From: Chara braunii
Lineage: Eukaryota > Streptophyta > Charophyceae > Charales > Characeae
Assembly: GCA_003427395.1 (NCBI GenBank)
Contig: BFEA01000099.1
Coordinates: forward strand, 133,889 to 164,218
Direction: 5' to 3'
Length of the DNA: 30,330 nucleotides
Part shown: piece by piece, positions 1 to 8,284 of the stretch
Layout of the letters: every line of letters starts with the position of its first letter
Numbering within the stretch: the first letter of the stretch is position 1
The notes under the pieces: generated by a model
What the model saw: only the letters and a program-made list of their open reading frames with translations
Database searches by the model: none
What the model was told of the DNA's origin: nothing
Made by a program: the position numbers and the translations under genes

Positions 1-73
<73 letters not shown>
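1..73. repeat. (GA)n microsatellite directly upstream of bZIP start codon
   Basis: This is an uninterrupted GA dinucleotide repeat ending one or two bases before the ATG of the bZIP gene. It occupies the whole visible 5' leader, so the promoter and true 5' UTR are outside the window. In land plants GA repeats are known binding sites for BBR/BPC GAGA-binding factors; whether that applies here is inference. The repeat contains no stop codon in any frame, so it cannot by itself exclude an upstream start. Confidence 0.97.
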
Positions 74-74
<1 letters not shown>

Positions 75-77
<3 letters not shown>

Positions 78-1300
78 GCGACGCAACACCAGCAGCAGTT
101 GAGACTGCCGGAGACGGGGAACGGGGGAGGAGGGGGTGGGAGGATGTTTCAGCTTGTGAGACAGCCGTCGATTTACTCGTTGACACTTGGGGAGTTCCAA
201 AATGCAATCAATGAACCTGGTCGAAATTTCGGGAGCATGAACATGGACGAGTTCTTGAGAACTCTTTGGACAGCAGAGGATCAGCAGGCGATGATGGCGA
301 GCGCCGTACAGCAGCAACAGCAGCAGCAGCAGCAGCAGATGGGAGAAGAGAGAGATGGTGGAGGTGCCGAAGCCATGCCGCCAAGCGCTGATGGTGAAGC
401 GAACGGTAATGGAGCAGCAGGAGCAGGAGGAGGAGGAGGAGGAGGAGGAGGAGGAGGTAGTCTTCAGCGGCAAAACAGCTTGGCTCTGCCAAGAGCCCTT
501 GGCACGATGACGGTGGAGGAAGTGTGGAGAGATATCCAGGCGCGGAGCAATATGCGCGCCAATCGAATGGGGAGCAAGACCGGCTCTCTGCAGGCGGGGG
601 GAGAGAACGGAGCAAGCCGGTCGTCGGGCGCGCAGATATCGGAGCGGAACGGAGAGGTTGAGGCGGGGAGAGGAGGGGAGAGGGAGGCTAGGGTTGCGCT
701 GACGGCGGGGGAGCACAACGGACGAGGAGGAGAGGTGGTGGGGACAAGGGCAGAGAATGGTGGCGGGGCATCAGCGTCGGCGATGACGAGAGGCGGGGGA
801 AGGGGTGGGGAAGGCAATGGTGTAGAAGGAGGGGGAATGAGCGCTAGCGGAAGTGGGAGTGTTGGCGGAGGAGGCGGGAGCGGGGGGGGAGCGCCCAGGT
901 CGTCTGCAAATCAGCAGCAGCAGCAGCAGCAGCAGCATGAGCGGGGGGGAGGGGGAGGAGGAGGGGGAGGGGGAGGGCTGTCGCCCGCCGGGCCTCCGTT
1001 CGACGGGATGACACTAGACGAGTTCTTGAAGCGCGCTGGGGTGGGGGTGGATTTCAGCGGGGGCCCCAGCGGCGCGGCATCCAGCGGCGGCGGGGGCAAT
1101 TCCCCCGGGCCTGGCCGGGACGGGGGTGCGTACGTCGGATTCGCGCCGTCGGGATCGGGATCGCAACAGGCGGGGACGTCGGGCGGTCGTGCGGAGGATC
1201 AGAAACCTCATCATCAACATCATCAGCATCGCTCGGCGGCCGCTGATTGGTATTCCGACTACAATCATATACCCATGCAAGCGACGGCGGCGGCGGCCGC

Positions 1301-1331
<31 letters not shown>

Positions 1332-2111
1332 GGTGGCGGAGGCGGCAGCGCTAATCATCGGCAGCACCGCCAGCAACAGCTACGTCATCGGGGCGATTCT
1401 CATCATCATCATCATCAGCAGCAGCTCTCCTCGCACGATGTCATGCATCACCATCACCATCACCATCATCATCTTTCTCAGCAGCAGCAGCAGCAGCAGC
1501 ATAGGAGACAGGCTTCCCATCCCGATCTGGACCACAGGTTGTCCCCCAGTCATCCCGGCGTCGGAGGCGCGCAATTGCAGGCGCAGCAGATCGGATTGCA
1601 GCACCAGATGTGTCCCGATGATCAGGCCGTGACAGCGGCGGGGATTGCGTCCACGTCCGCCACGAACTTATTGGTGGCCCCGATACCGACGGCGGTGTCG
1701 GTGGCCCGACCAGGGCGAGGCGGGGGCATGGGAGGAGGGGCAGAGGAGGCGGTGCGTGGGGCAGGGGGAGCCATCGCGGGAATCAATTCCGCCTCCGCCT
1801 CCGCCGTCGTCGGACCGATGACGGACGCGGCGGCGGCGATCTCCCCGTCCGCCGGCGCTCCCGTTGTCGTTTGCAACGGAATAGCGGTTGCCTCGTCGGC
1901 CTCCCCCGTCGAAGCCGCCGCTGTGGTCCCGGGAATGACTGTTAGCCTAGCTGCGCCCGCCGCCGGCCAGATTGTCACTGCGTTGGAGCCATGCTCCAGA
2001 GGCGGGAAAAAGCGCGGGGCAGATACGGCTATAGAGAAGACGGTAGAGAGAAGACAAAGACGAATGATAAAAAATCGAGAGTCGGCGGCGCGTTCGCGAG
2101 CACGGAAACAG
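75..2111 (+). CDS. Group A bZIP transcription factor (ABI5/AREB/ABF-like), exon 1
   Basis: Exon 1 encodes residues 1-679 of a nuclear basic-leucine-zipper factor of the family that binds ABRE (ACGT-core) promoters in abscisic-acid and stress responses of land plants. Domains in order: the C1 motif around residues 24-70, with RQPSIYSLTLGEFQ and the kinase-type site RQPS, then NFGSMNMDEFL; the C2/C3 motif at about 131-156 (LQRQNSLALP, then MTVEEVW) with the RxxS site RQNS; the C4 motif MTLDEFLKRAGV at about 312-323; and the basic region at 659-679, including NRESAARSRARK with the N-x7-R spacing. Between these lie long Gln, Gly, Ala (about 19 residues) and His runs, making the protein far longer than the usual 400-450 residues. 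The start has A at -3 and G at +4. The exon ends in phase 0 at CAG|GTAAAG; reading on gives only Val-Lys-stop. The zipper continues in exons 2 and 3. The family is clear; which member (ABI5 or ABF) is not decidable. Confidence 0.93.
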
Positions 2112-2116
2112 GTAAA

Positions 2117-2146
2117 GTGAGAGAGAGAGAGAGAGAGAGAGAGAGN

Positions 2147-2210
<64 letters not shown>
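2117..2210. repeat. (GA)n microsatellite at the 5' end of intron 1, with one N
   Basis: GA repeats start five bases after the splice donor GT. A single N at 2146 breaks the phase of the repeat, which marks an assembly join, so the true length is unknown. With the repeat at 1-73, exon 1 is bracketed by GA tracts on both sides. The sequence remains purine-rich to about 2290. Confidence 0.97.
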
Positions 2211-2214
<4 letters not shown>

Positions 2215-2313
2215 GGGTGGAGGTGGAGACGAGAGGAGGATGGGAAAGAGAGAAGAAATGGGGGGAGAGGGGAAAGGGGAAAAGAGGCTCGGCGATAGGC
2301 CATGCTGTCACAG

Positions 2314-2437
2314 GGCCTTGGTCCACCACGTCGTCAATTGTGCAAAATGAGAATGAATCTTCCTCTAGAACATGGAAAGATACACCCCTATAACCTTTTT
2401 GTCTTGTGTGCACGTGGTGAATGGGGGGGCGAAGCCC
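2314..2437 (+). mobile_element. Foldback MITE family A, copy 1
   Basis: This short element has degenerate terminal inverted repeats: left GGGCCTTGGTCCACCACGT, right CACGTGGTGAATG ending GCGAAGCCC. Its interior carries the family signature GAGAATGAATCTTCC, then CTAGAACATGGAAAGATACA and TTTTTGTCTT. The same layout recurs at 4266-4387, 5061-5184 (reverse) and 9357-9478 (reverse), all 122-124 bp. It has no coding capacity, so it would be non-autonomous. Superfamily is not determined because no convincing target duplication is visible. Confidence 0.75.
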
Positions 2438-2466
2438 ACAGTTTGTATTCGTGCTGGAAATCAACG

Positions 2467-2491
2467 ATCTTTTTTTTTTTTTTTTTTTTTT
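2467..2491. repeat. Poly-T tract
   Basis: A run of T sits in the 2438-2691 interval, otherwise unassigned. The rest includes a short inverted motif built on GGTCCGACGGACC and two forms of the words ATGTATCTGG and ATGAATCTGG that recur in the foldback elements downstream. It is probably a decayed member of the same kind of element. Confidence 0.5.
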
Positions 2492-2691
2492 ATAAATAAA
2501 ACAGGAAACAACTCTTTGCGAGCAGCCTGATTCTCGTCGGAACGAGGGTTCCACCCACTCTCGCAGGGTTTACTAAATGTATCTGGCTGCAATTACGGTC
2601 CGACGGACCTCGATGCGTCTGGATTACAGTCGGACCTGGATGAATCTGGAAAGGGGGTAGAAAAGGGAAGAGAAAAGGGGATAGTTAGTCA

Positions 2692-3459
2692 GGGCGAAAG
2701 TAGATGAGAGAAAAGGGGAGAGAGAGGGAGATCATAAAAAAGAGAGGGGGGGCAATGAAAGGGGTGGGTGGGATAGAAACAGAGAATTGGGAGAGTGTTA
2801 AGATATCAGTGGGAAAAGAAAGAGGGAGGAGAGAGAGAAGCATAAGGGAAATAAGAGGGGGGGAAATTAGGGAGGAGGAAAGGGGAAGAACAGGTAGTTA
2901 GTTGGGGAGAGAGGAGGGGAAAGAAAGAGGAGAACTGGGGGTAGGAAAGGGGGGAAATAAGAGGGGGGAAATTGGGGAGGAGGAAAGAACAGGGCAAGAC
3001 CCCTTTTTATCTTGCCCTGTTCTTTCCTCCTCCTCCCCGATTTCCCCCCTCTTATTTCCCCCAGTTCTCCTCTTTCTTTCTCCTCCTCTCTCCCCAACTA
3101 ACTACCTGTTCTTCCCCTTACCTCCTCCCTACCGTCTTCCCCCGAACATAACGCAGCCTAAAAATGAATGTATACAAGCTATATTTCCGGCCAGATACCG
3201 CCAAAATAAGGGTGCGTTGTGTTCGGGGGAAGACGGTAGTTTCCTCCTTTTTTTGGTCCCTCTTCGTTCTCTCTTTCTTCCCTTATGCTTCTCTCTCTCC
3301 TCCCTCTTTCTTTTCCCGCTGATACCGTAGCACACTCTCCCAATTCTCTGTTTCTATCCCACCCACCCCTTTCATTGTCCCCCTCTTTTTTTTTTTTTTA
3401 ATCTCTCTCTCTCTCTCTCTCTCCCCTTTTTCTCTCACCTACTTTCGCCCATTTACTCT
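2692..3459. repeat. Giant homopurine/homopyrimidine palindrome with 10-nt loop
   Basis: The left arm (2692-2999) is almost all purine and the right arm (3010-3459) is its imperfect reverse complement. They meet at AGGGCAAGA / TCTTGCCCT around a 10-base loop (3000-3009). Landmarks pair along the whole length: GGGCGAAAGTAG with CTACTTTCGCCC at the outer ends, GGGTGGGATAGAAACAGAG with its complement, and AGTTAGTTGGGGAGAG with its complement. The right arm is longer because a 111 bp element (3129-3239) is inserted in it. The left arm has an extra ~13 bp near 2940. Such a structure could extrude a cruciform, form triplex DNA, or be transcribed as a long hairpin RNA within the intron. Confidence 0.9.
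3129..3239. mobile_element. Palindromic MITE family B, copy 1 (nested in the palindrome)
   Basis: This 111 bp element has near-perfect terminal inverted repeats beginning CTACCGTCTTCCCCCGAA and ending TTCGGGGGAAGACGGTAG. It interrupts the right arm of the 760 bp palindrome, so it inserted after the palindrome formed. TTACCTCC to the left and TTTCCTCC to the right may be remnants of an 8 bp target duplication, but the purine/pyrimidine bias makes that uncertain. A full-length relative of identical length is at 28673-28783. Confidence 0.85.
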
Positions 3460-3557
3460 CCGCCTCTCTTTTTTTATCTCCCTCCATTTACTCTCCCCCT
3501 CTCTTTTTTTATCTCCCTCCATTTACTATCCCCCTCTCTTTTCTTTTTATCTCCCTC
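3451..3557. repeat. 35 bp tandem repeat, three units
   Basis: Three copies of a pyrimidine-rich unit starting ATTTACTCTCC and ending ATCTCCCTCC begin at 3451, 3486 and 3521. They abut the outer end of the palindrome's right arm and may derive from its sequence. Confidence 0.85.
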
Positions 3558-3675
3558 TCTCCCTTTTGCCTGTGAATGTTTCGTACGTGTCGGCTCTGGT
3601 GTATATCCACGTGTCGTTTGAGGAATGCATGCTGGCTGGCTGGCTAACCGTTCATCTTCTTCACTGGAAAAGATT

Positions 3676-3757
3676 CGAACGCCCAGCTGTATTTGGTCTA
3701 ACTTGCAGTCTAGGTACAGCGGTAATGACCGTGCGTTCTATTCGGGTGAAGGCGGTA
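3676..3757. mobile_element. MITE family B, truncated copy
   Basis: The right half matches family B well: GGTAATGACCGTGCGTTCTA then TTCGGGTGAAGGCGGTA. The interior AGCTGTATTTGG also matches. The left terminus is missing, with only GAACGCCC left of the arm. It is a decayed fragment. Confidence 0.65.
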
Positions 3758-3891
3758 ACTTTCTTCGTCGTCGAATCTTAGCCGTGTATGTACGTTTCAT
3801 ACTTGTGACGACCTACCTGGACTGCAGGTCGGGATCCCGTTTGTCTCTCTAGGAGTTCAGTTCCGCTCGTCCGCTGGTCGGCATCTCTGTA

Positions 3892-4010
3892 CGGACCTCG
3901 CCGCACCAGTCTTTCCTTTCTTAAAACACCAGCACTTGAATGTATGTGGACAACGTGCGGTCCAGATACATTCAGAATGTTGGCATTTGGCTAGCAGTGC
4001 GGTGAGGCCG
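3892..4010. mobile_element. Foldback element, related to family A
   Basis: Terminal inverted repeats CGGACCTCGCCGCACC and GGTGAGGCCG-type ends enclose an interior with ATGTATGTGGAC opposite GTCCAGATACAT. The general plan (GGCCTCNC ends, inner ATGTATCTGGAC arm) is shared with 4426-4571 and 15554-15697. No coding potential. Confidence 0.6.
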
Positions 4011-4040
4011 AACGCGTTCTTATTCATCCGTGAAGCTCTT

Positions 4041-4097
4041 GTCTTTTATTTTTATTTATTTATTTATTTATTTATTTATTTTGGGGGGGGGGGGCAT
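4041..4097. repeat. (TTTA)n and poly-G simple repeat
   Basis: ATTT tetranucleotide repeats run straight into a G homopolymer. Such T-rich/G-run junctions recur at 12960-13035 in intron 2. Nothing coding is visible. Confidence 0.85.
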
Positions 4098-4265
4098 TTC
4101 GCTTTAATTGATTTATGATTTTTCAACTGCCCTCTCTCGCTCTCTCTCAATGTTTTTGTCTCAGGGAAAAAAAAAGATGTTCTAGGATCGTCTCAGAAAA
4201 AAAAGGTTAACAAATAAATCAGCAATCAATTTGTCTCGTCTAAAAAATAACAAAACACAAATATA

Positions 4266-4387
4266 GGGCCTCGCTCCACTACTCTCGAAATGTGCAAAGC
4301 GAGAGTGAATCTTCCGCTAGAACATGGAAAGATACACCGCCATGATTTTTGTCTTTTACGCATGTCGAGAGTAGTGGAGCCAGGCCC
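4266..4387 (+). mobile_element. Foldback MITE family A, copy 2
   Basis: This is the best-preserved copy. Left end GGGCCTCGCTCCACTACTCT, right end AGAGTAGTGGAGCCAGGCCC. The interior has GAGAGTGAATCTTCCGCTAG, then AACATGGAAAGATACACC and TTTTTGTCTTTTACGCATG. It is 122 bp and non-coding. Confidence 0.85.
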
Positions 4388-4425
4388 ATAGAGTCGGATC
4401 AATGTAAAGCAATTATTTTAGGATC

Positions 4426-4571
4426 GGCCCTCGCTCCGCTACTTAACATTCTAAATGTATCTGGAACTGATTATGGTCCCAATACGTTCAAGGTGTTGGA
4501 GAAGCCCGAATGTCTCCGGGTCAGAAGGTGGTCCAGATACATGAAGAATATTGTAAAGTGGAGCGAAGCCC
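4426..4571. mobile_element. Foldback element with ~40 bp arms
   Basis: The left arm GGCCCTCGCTCCGCTACTTA continues through ATTCTAAATGTATCTGGA. It pairs with a right arm running TCCAGATACATGAAGAATAT to AAGTGGAGCGAAGCCC. The terminal 15 bases resemble family A but the interior differs, so it is probably a separate subfamily sharing termini. Confidence 0.8.
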
Positions 4572-4687
4572 ATATGGTGGCTTTCTGATCAGGGTGATAT
4601 AAGGGAAGAAAGAATCTTGATTGGTTTGAGACTGATTTGAGACAAAAGACCAGCTTTTTTTTTTTTTTCGAAATATTAAATTGAACC

Positions 4688-4690
<3 letters not shown>

Positions 4691-4745
<55 letters not shown>
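4691..4745. repeat. (CT)n microsatellite
   Basis: A pure CT tract abuts the 3' end of the reverse-strand U6-like sequence. Read on the minus strand it is (GA)n directly following the truncated U6 body. Confidence 0.97.
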
Positions 4746-4747
<2 letters not shown>

Positions 4748-4856
4748 ATGCTTGTCATCCTTGCACGGGGGCCATGCTGATCATCTTCTTTTCTGTATTG
4801 TTCAATTTTATTCTTTTTTTTTTTCGCATTATTTCGAATTTTAACGGATGTCCCGA
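4746..4856 (-). pseudogene. U6 spliceosomal snRNA pseudogene, reverse strand
   Basis: On the minus strand the sequence reads TCGGGACATCCGTTAAAATT, then after a disrupted stretch AATACAG, AAGATGATCAGCATGGCCCC and GTGCAAGGATGACAAGCATAA. This follows U6 order: 5' stem, ACAGAGA region, AGCATGGCCCC and GGATGACACGC. An A-rich insertion of about 25 bases lies between AAAATT and the ACAGAGA box, and the box itself is mutated (ACAGAAA). The 3' end is cut off by the (GA)n tract. It cannot be a working U6. Confidence 0.85.
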
Positions 4857-5060
4857 ACTACACCATCTTTAATTACCGTGTTAATTAAGCCGCCAGTTCA
4901 CCCGAATCAGAGTCCTGAATTAAAAAAAAAAAAAAGTACTACATTCCGTAGCACGTACGGGCGCCTTTTTTTTTTTTTGGTTACTTCATTTCTACGATAA
5001 AATTAAAAAAAAAACAAAAAAGGCGGACACCGGTCCGCCTTCATCGCTTGCGTAGATTAT

Positions 5061-5184
5061 GGGGTTCGCGACACTACTCACCACATGCACAGCAGGCAAA
5101 AAAAATCTGCCGGTGTATCGTTCCATGTTCTACCCGAAGATTCATTCTCGTTTTGCACATTCGGTAAAGTAGCGGAAAGAGGCC
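5061..5184 (-). mobile_element. Foldback MITE family A, copy 3 (reverse orientation)
   Basis: Read on the minus strand it has the family interior AACGAGAATGAATCTTCG, then GTAGAACATGGAACGATACA. The ends are GGCCTCTTTCCGCTACTT and GTGAGTAGTGTCGCGAACCCC. It is 124 bp and more diverged at the termini than copy 2. Confidence 0.78.
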
Positions 5185-5247
5185 GTATGCAAGGCAAGCA
5201 ATTTCAGCTTTGGGGCGACAAGGGTCCTGCTTGCTGAGACTTTTTTT

Positions 5248-5460
5248 TTTTGGTTATTTTTTTTCTTGCTGGAATTCTTCAGCTCCAGACACTGATTGTT
5301 TTTTTTTTTTTTTTTTTTCCCCTGGAGTAGCAACTGATATATGCTGAAACCGCCAGTTCTCCCAAAGCAGAGTACGGCTCTTACCGGCATATACTGCTTT
5401 GGGAAGAGCATTGCTGGGGTTCCCCAGCTCCAGACATTGATCTTCTCTTTCTCTCCCCCC
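5248..5460. repeat. Imperfect direct repeat with poly-T runs
   Basis: CTTGCTGGAATTCTTCAGCTC is followed by CAGACACTGAT at about 5263-5298. A relative occurs at about 5408-5442 (ATTGCTGGGGTTCCCCAGCT, then CAGACATTGAT), so a ~145 bp segment seems duplicated. Between them AAAGCAGAGTACGGCTCTTA and the reverse motif ATACTGCTTTGGGAA form a hairpin. No gene is visible. Confidence 0.55.
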
Positions 5461-5502
5461 CCCCCTCCTCCTCGCCCCCCAACCCCAACCCTCAAACCAT
5501 GG

Positions 5503-5622
5503 CCAAGTCCAGTAGCAGCGTTGAGGTTCGTCAACGCCTGAACATGGACGTGTTTGTGGAGATGTGCGGTTGAGGAAAGTCAACGAGATCACGTTCAGAT
5601 TCAGGCGTTGAAGGACTTGGCC
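5503..5622. mobile_element. Foldback element
   Basis: GGCCAAGTCC and CAACGCCTGAACATGGACGTG on the left pair with CACGTTCAGATTCAGGCGTTG and GGACTTGGCC on the right, with ~20 extra bases in the left arm. It has no coding content. Confidence 0.7.
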
Positions 5623-6250
5623 CCTGGGGTAGAATCGAGTCGTTGGTTTAACTGCCGGTTCTCCCGAAGCCGACTCTGGAAAAAAAAAAAAAAAAAAGTA
5701 AAAAATAGAAAATGAAAAATAAAACATAAAAAAGTAAAAAAGTAAAGAAGTAAAAAGGTAAAAAATAAAAAATAAAAAAAAATCAGACCACGGCTCTTAC
5801 CGGTACAAGCGGTAAGATGGAAGGCCGCTTTGAAAAAGGCGCAGTTTTTAAGTAATAACTTTTAAGTTTTAACCCAAAAAAAAAAAAGGCGGAGTTGCAG
5901 GCCCTCGAGCCTTCGAAGGTAGCTTGGTCATTTTTTTCTTTTTCTTCTTCTTTTCACTTTTTTTTTTTTTTGGTTTTTTGAGCTGTGTCAACTGAGGCTT
6001 GTGTGAACTTGTGGTGGTGGTTTAATTGTAACTTTTCGTTTATTCTTCTTTCTCTTCTCTCTTCCGCTTCCACTTCCACCTCCCCCCCCCCCGTTGCCGC
6101 CACCCCTTCCCCTCTTTTCCGTCGCCTTCGTTCGCGCCGGTTTCCTTCGTGTGCCCCCCCGTACACTCCTTTTTGCTTTTTCTTGCTTCTTCGCTGTTCT
6201 TGTGTCGTCGCTTAATTTGCCTCTTTTTTCCCTTTGCTGTCTATCTTTTC
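5623..6250. other. No gene seen; poly-A/T and pyrimidine-rich sequence
   Basis: The stretch is dominated by A runs with GTAAAAAAGTAAAA-type repetition (5690-5790), then T- and C-rich low complexity. A short hairpin word (CTCTTACCGGTACAAGCGGT) occurs near 5795. I see no coding or RNA gene. Confidence 0.6.
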
Positions 6251-6410
6251 GATGTGTTTTTGTTGTTGTTGTTTTCGAAACTTTGTTTGATTTTTCATTT
6301 TTTTTTGCGGCTTTCTTTATCTCTTCCCCCGATGTTTTTTGTTGGTTGTTGTTTTCGAAATTTTGTTTGATTTTTCATTTTTTTTTGCGGCTTTCTTTAT
6401 CTCTTCCCCC
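6251..6410. repeat. 80 bp tandem duplication
   Basis: Two nearly identical 80 bp units, both beginning GATGTxTTTTTGTTG and ending ATCTCTTCCCCC, lie head to tail (6251-6330 and 6331-6410). Only about four differences are seen, so the duplication is recent. Confidence 0.92.
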
Positions 6411-6559
6411 TCATCGAGGTAGCAGCGCCGCTACGGCGCAGTGAAGGTAAAACTAAAACCTTCCCGGTGAGCGCTCCTTGCCCACCCAACCGAACTCCTT
6501 CGCGGGCGCGCACCCTTGGAGGCATCATGGTCGTCCACACAGAGTGGATCTTAGCATAT

Positions 6560-6895
6560 CTACTATATTCAGCACCCATGGATTTTCTCGTATCAAAAAT
6601 AAAAGAAAAGATTTTATCGTATTTAGTAGTCCTAGTCGGCCATCCCTGAATTTTACCGCCTATGTTTATTCAGCATCGACTGTAGACTTCATCGTATCTA
6701 TAGTCTGCATCGACTATAGACTTCATCGTATCTATAGTCAGCATCGACTATAGACTTCATCGTATCTATTGTCAGCATCCGCAGATAGATTTGATTAATT
6801 TTGATCATATTTATAGCGAGCATCCATCCATGGGCTCTATCGTATCTATACAGTTGACGTCTGTGGATTTTATTATGGTCTATAGTCAGCATCTT
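6560..6895. repeat. 34 bp minisatellite, three clean and several decayed units
   Basis: Clean units beginning CAGCATCGACTATAGACTTC and ending ATCGTATCTATAGT start at 6671, 6705 and 6739. Decayed relatives extend left (TTAGCATATCTACTATATTC near 6551) and right to about 6893 (GTCTATAGTCAGCATC). Each unit has short internal palindromes (CTATAG). Confidence 0.85.
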
Positions 6896-7290
6896 TGGTT
6901 TAACCACCACTACCTCCGACCCTGTTTTTGCGGAGCCTGACTTTCACAGCGCGCCGAGTTTTGCCGAGCCCGGGGAGTTTCATCCAAGAAGGAACAAGGA
7001 AAAAAAATAAATAAAAAAAAATCCCAAACGCCACGATAACTGCCAGGTACATTCAATGAGGTGCTCGTGTGACTGTGCCCGCAGTGAGGGCGTCTAGGGG
7101 ACAAACACAGGGAAAAAAAAAAAAAAAAAAAAGCTCCCTTATGCTGTGATCGAGGGCCGATACAGGATGCTACAGCATGGAGGCTGTTATGTGCCACCCC
7201 TGAAATACACCCTGCCTGGCTGACATGCCATTAAAACGACATCGGAACAAGATCAAAAGATTCAGAACAAAGCAAAAAAGCAAGCCCGTC
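6896..7290. other. No gene seen
   Basis: Mixed unique-looking sequence with A runs at 7001-7020 and 7112-7132. No recognisable coding motif, repeat or RNA. Confidence 0.5.
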
Positions 7291-7763
7291 GGTTATGTTT
7301 ACTAATTAATTAATTAATTAACCGTGGGTTATGTTTACTTATTAATTAGTTAATTAACCGTGGGTTATGTTTACGAATTAATTAATTAATTAACCGTGGG
7401 TTATGTTTACTAATTAATTAATTAATTCACCGTGGGTTTTGTTTACTAATCAAATAATTAATTAACCGTGGGTTATGTTTACTAATTAATTAATTAAGTA
7501 ACCGTGGGTTATGTTTACTAATTAGTTAATTAACCGTGGGTTATGTTTACTAATTAATTAACCGTAACTGTAAGTTAAGTTTACTAATTAATTAGTTAAT
7601 TAAACGTGGGTTATGTTTACTAATTAATGAATTAATTAACCGTGGCTTATGTTTACTAAATTAATTTATTCACCGTGGGTTATGTTTACTAGTTAATTAG
7701 TTAATTAATTAACCGTGAGTTATGTTTACTAATTAATTAATAAATTAACCGTGGGTTATGTTT
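7291..7763. repeat. ~36 bp AT-rich minisatellite, about 13 units
   Basis: About thirteen units plus a partial one, each made of GGTTATGTTTACT followed by a variable number of AATT/TAAT blocks and ending AACCGTG. Unit length varies from about 30 to 40 bases because the TTAA blocks expand and contract. TTAATTAA-rich units are self-complementary, so the array may form strand slippage structures. Confidence 0.95.
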
Positions 7764-7871
7764 GGGGAAAAAGAGGGGTCCTAACCAAGCTCTTCTAGCA
7801 GAGTGAAAAAGCCTGACGTGGTCATCGCTCTATCTTCACTCCAAAAAACGACTAAAAAATAGGCATGCATG

Positions 7872-8284
7872 TTTTGGAAAATGGTCCTAACCAGAATCAT
7901 CGTCTGAATTCAGCCAGCATCCAAGTATCGTCCTTATCCAGGACCCTTTTTTTTTTCCTAAAATGGTCTTTCAGCTGATATAGAACAAATTCACCTTGCG
8001 TTAATTTTTTTGGCAGAAAGGGGTCCTAACCAGAGTGTTTATGGTACTACGAATGATGGTCCACTCACTAAGTGTCCTAACAAATTATTAACCTTGCGTT
8101 AATTTGGGTCCTGGTTAGGACTGGTTAGGACCCCTTTCTGCCAAAAAAAATTAACGCACGGTTAATAATTTGTTCTATATCAGCTGAAAGACCATTTTAG
8201 GAAAAAAATGGTCCTGGGTAAGGACGATCCTTGGATGCTGTCTGAATTCAGACGATAATTCTGGTTAGGACCATTTTCCTAACC
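7872..8284. mobile_element. Foldback element with ~160 bp arms
   Basis: The left arm (7872-8033) starts TTTTGGAAAATGGTCCTAAC and ends CAGAAAGGGGTCCTAACCAG. The right arm (about 8121-8284) is its inverted copy, from CTGGTTAGGACCCCTTTCTG to GGTTAGGACCATTTTCC. The arms are mostly intact, including the shared TTTCAGCTGATATAGAACAA block. The ~87 bp loop carries an extra copy of the inner word CAAATTATTAACC and GGGTCCTGGTTAGG. It encodes no protein. Confidence 0.88.

Noticed and set aside
1126-1632. 168-codon forward frame inside exon 1
   Set aside because: Shadow of the bZIP frame; Arg/Ile/Ser strings come from CAT/CAG repeats read in another register.
1622-2554. 310-codon reverse-strand open frame
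   Set aside because: Antisense to bZIP exon 1 and carried through the (GA)n tract, which has no stop codons; no motif.
3129-3239. Clear 8 bp target-site duplication proving a hAT origin
   Set aside because: TTACCTCC and TTTCCTCC differ and the arm is pyrimidine-rich, so the match could be chance; the 28673 copy shows no duplication.
6671-6772. CRISPR-like regular repeat
   Set aside because: 34 bp units are directly adjacent without unique spacers; a minisatellite.
7291-7763. CRISPR array or telomere-like repeat (GGGTTA words)
   Set aside because: Head-to-tail units with no spacers, in a plant-type genome; the unit is AT-rich and not a TTTAGGG-type telomere repeat.
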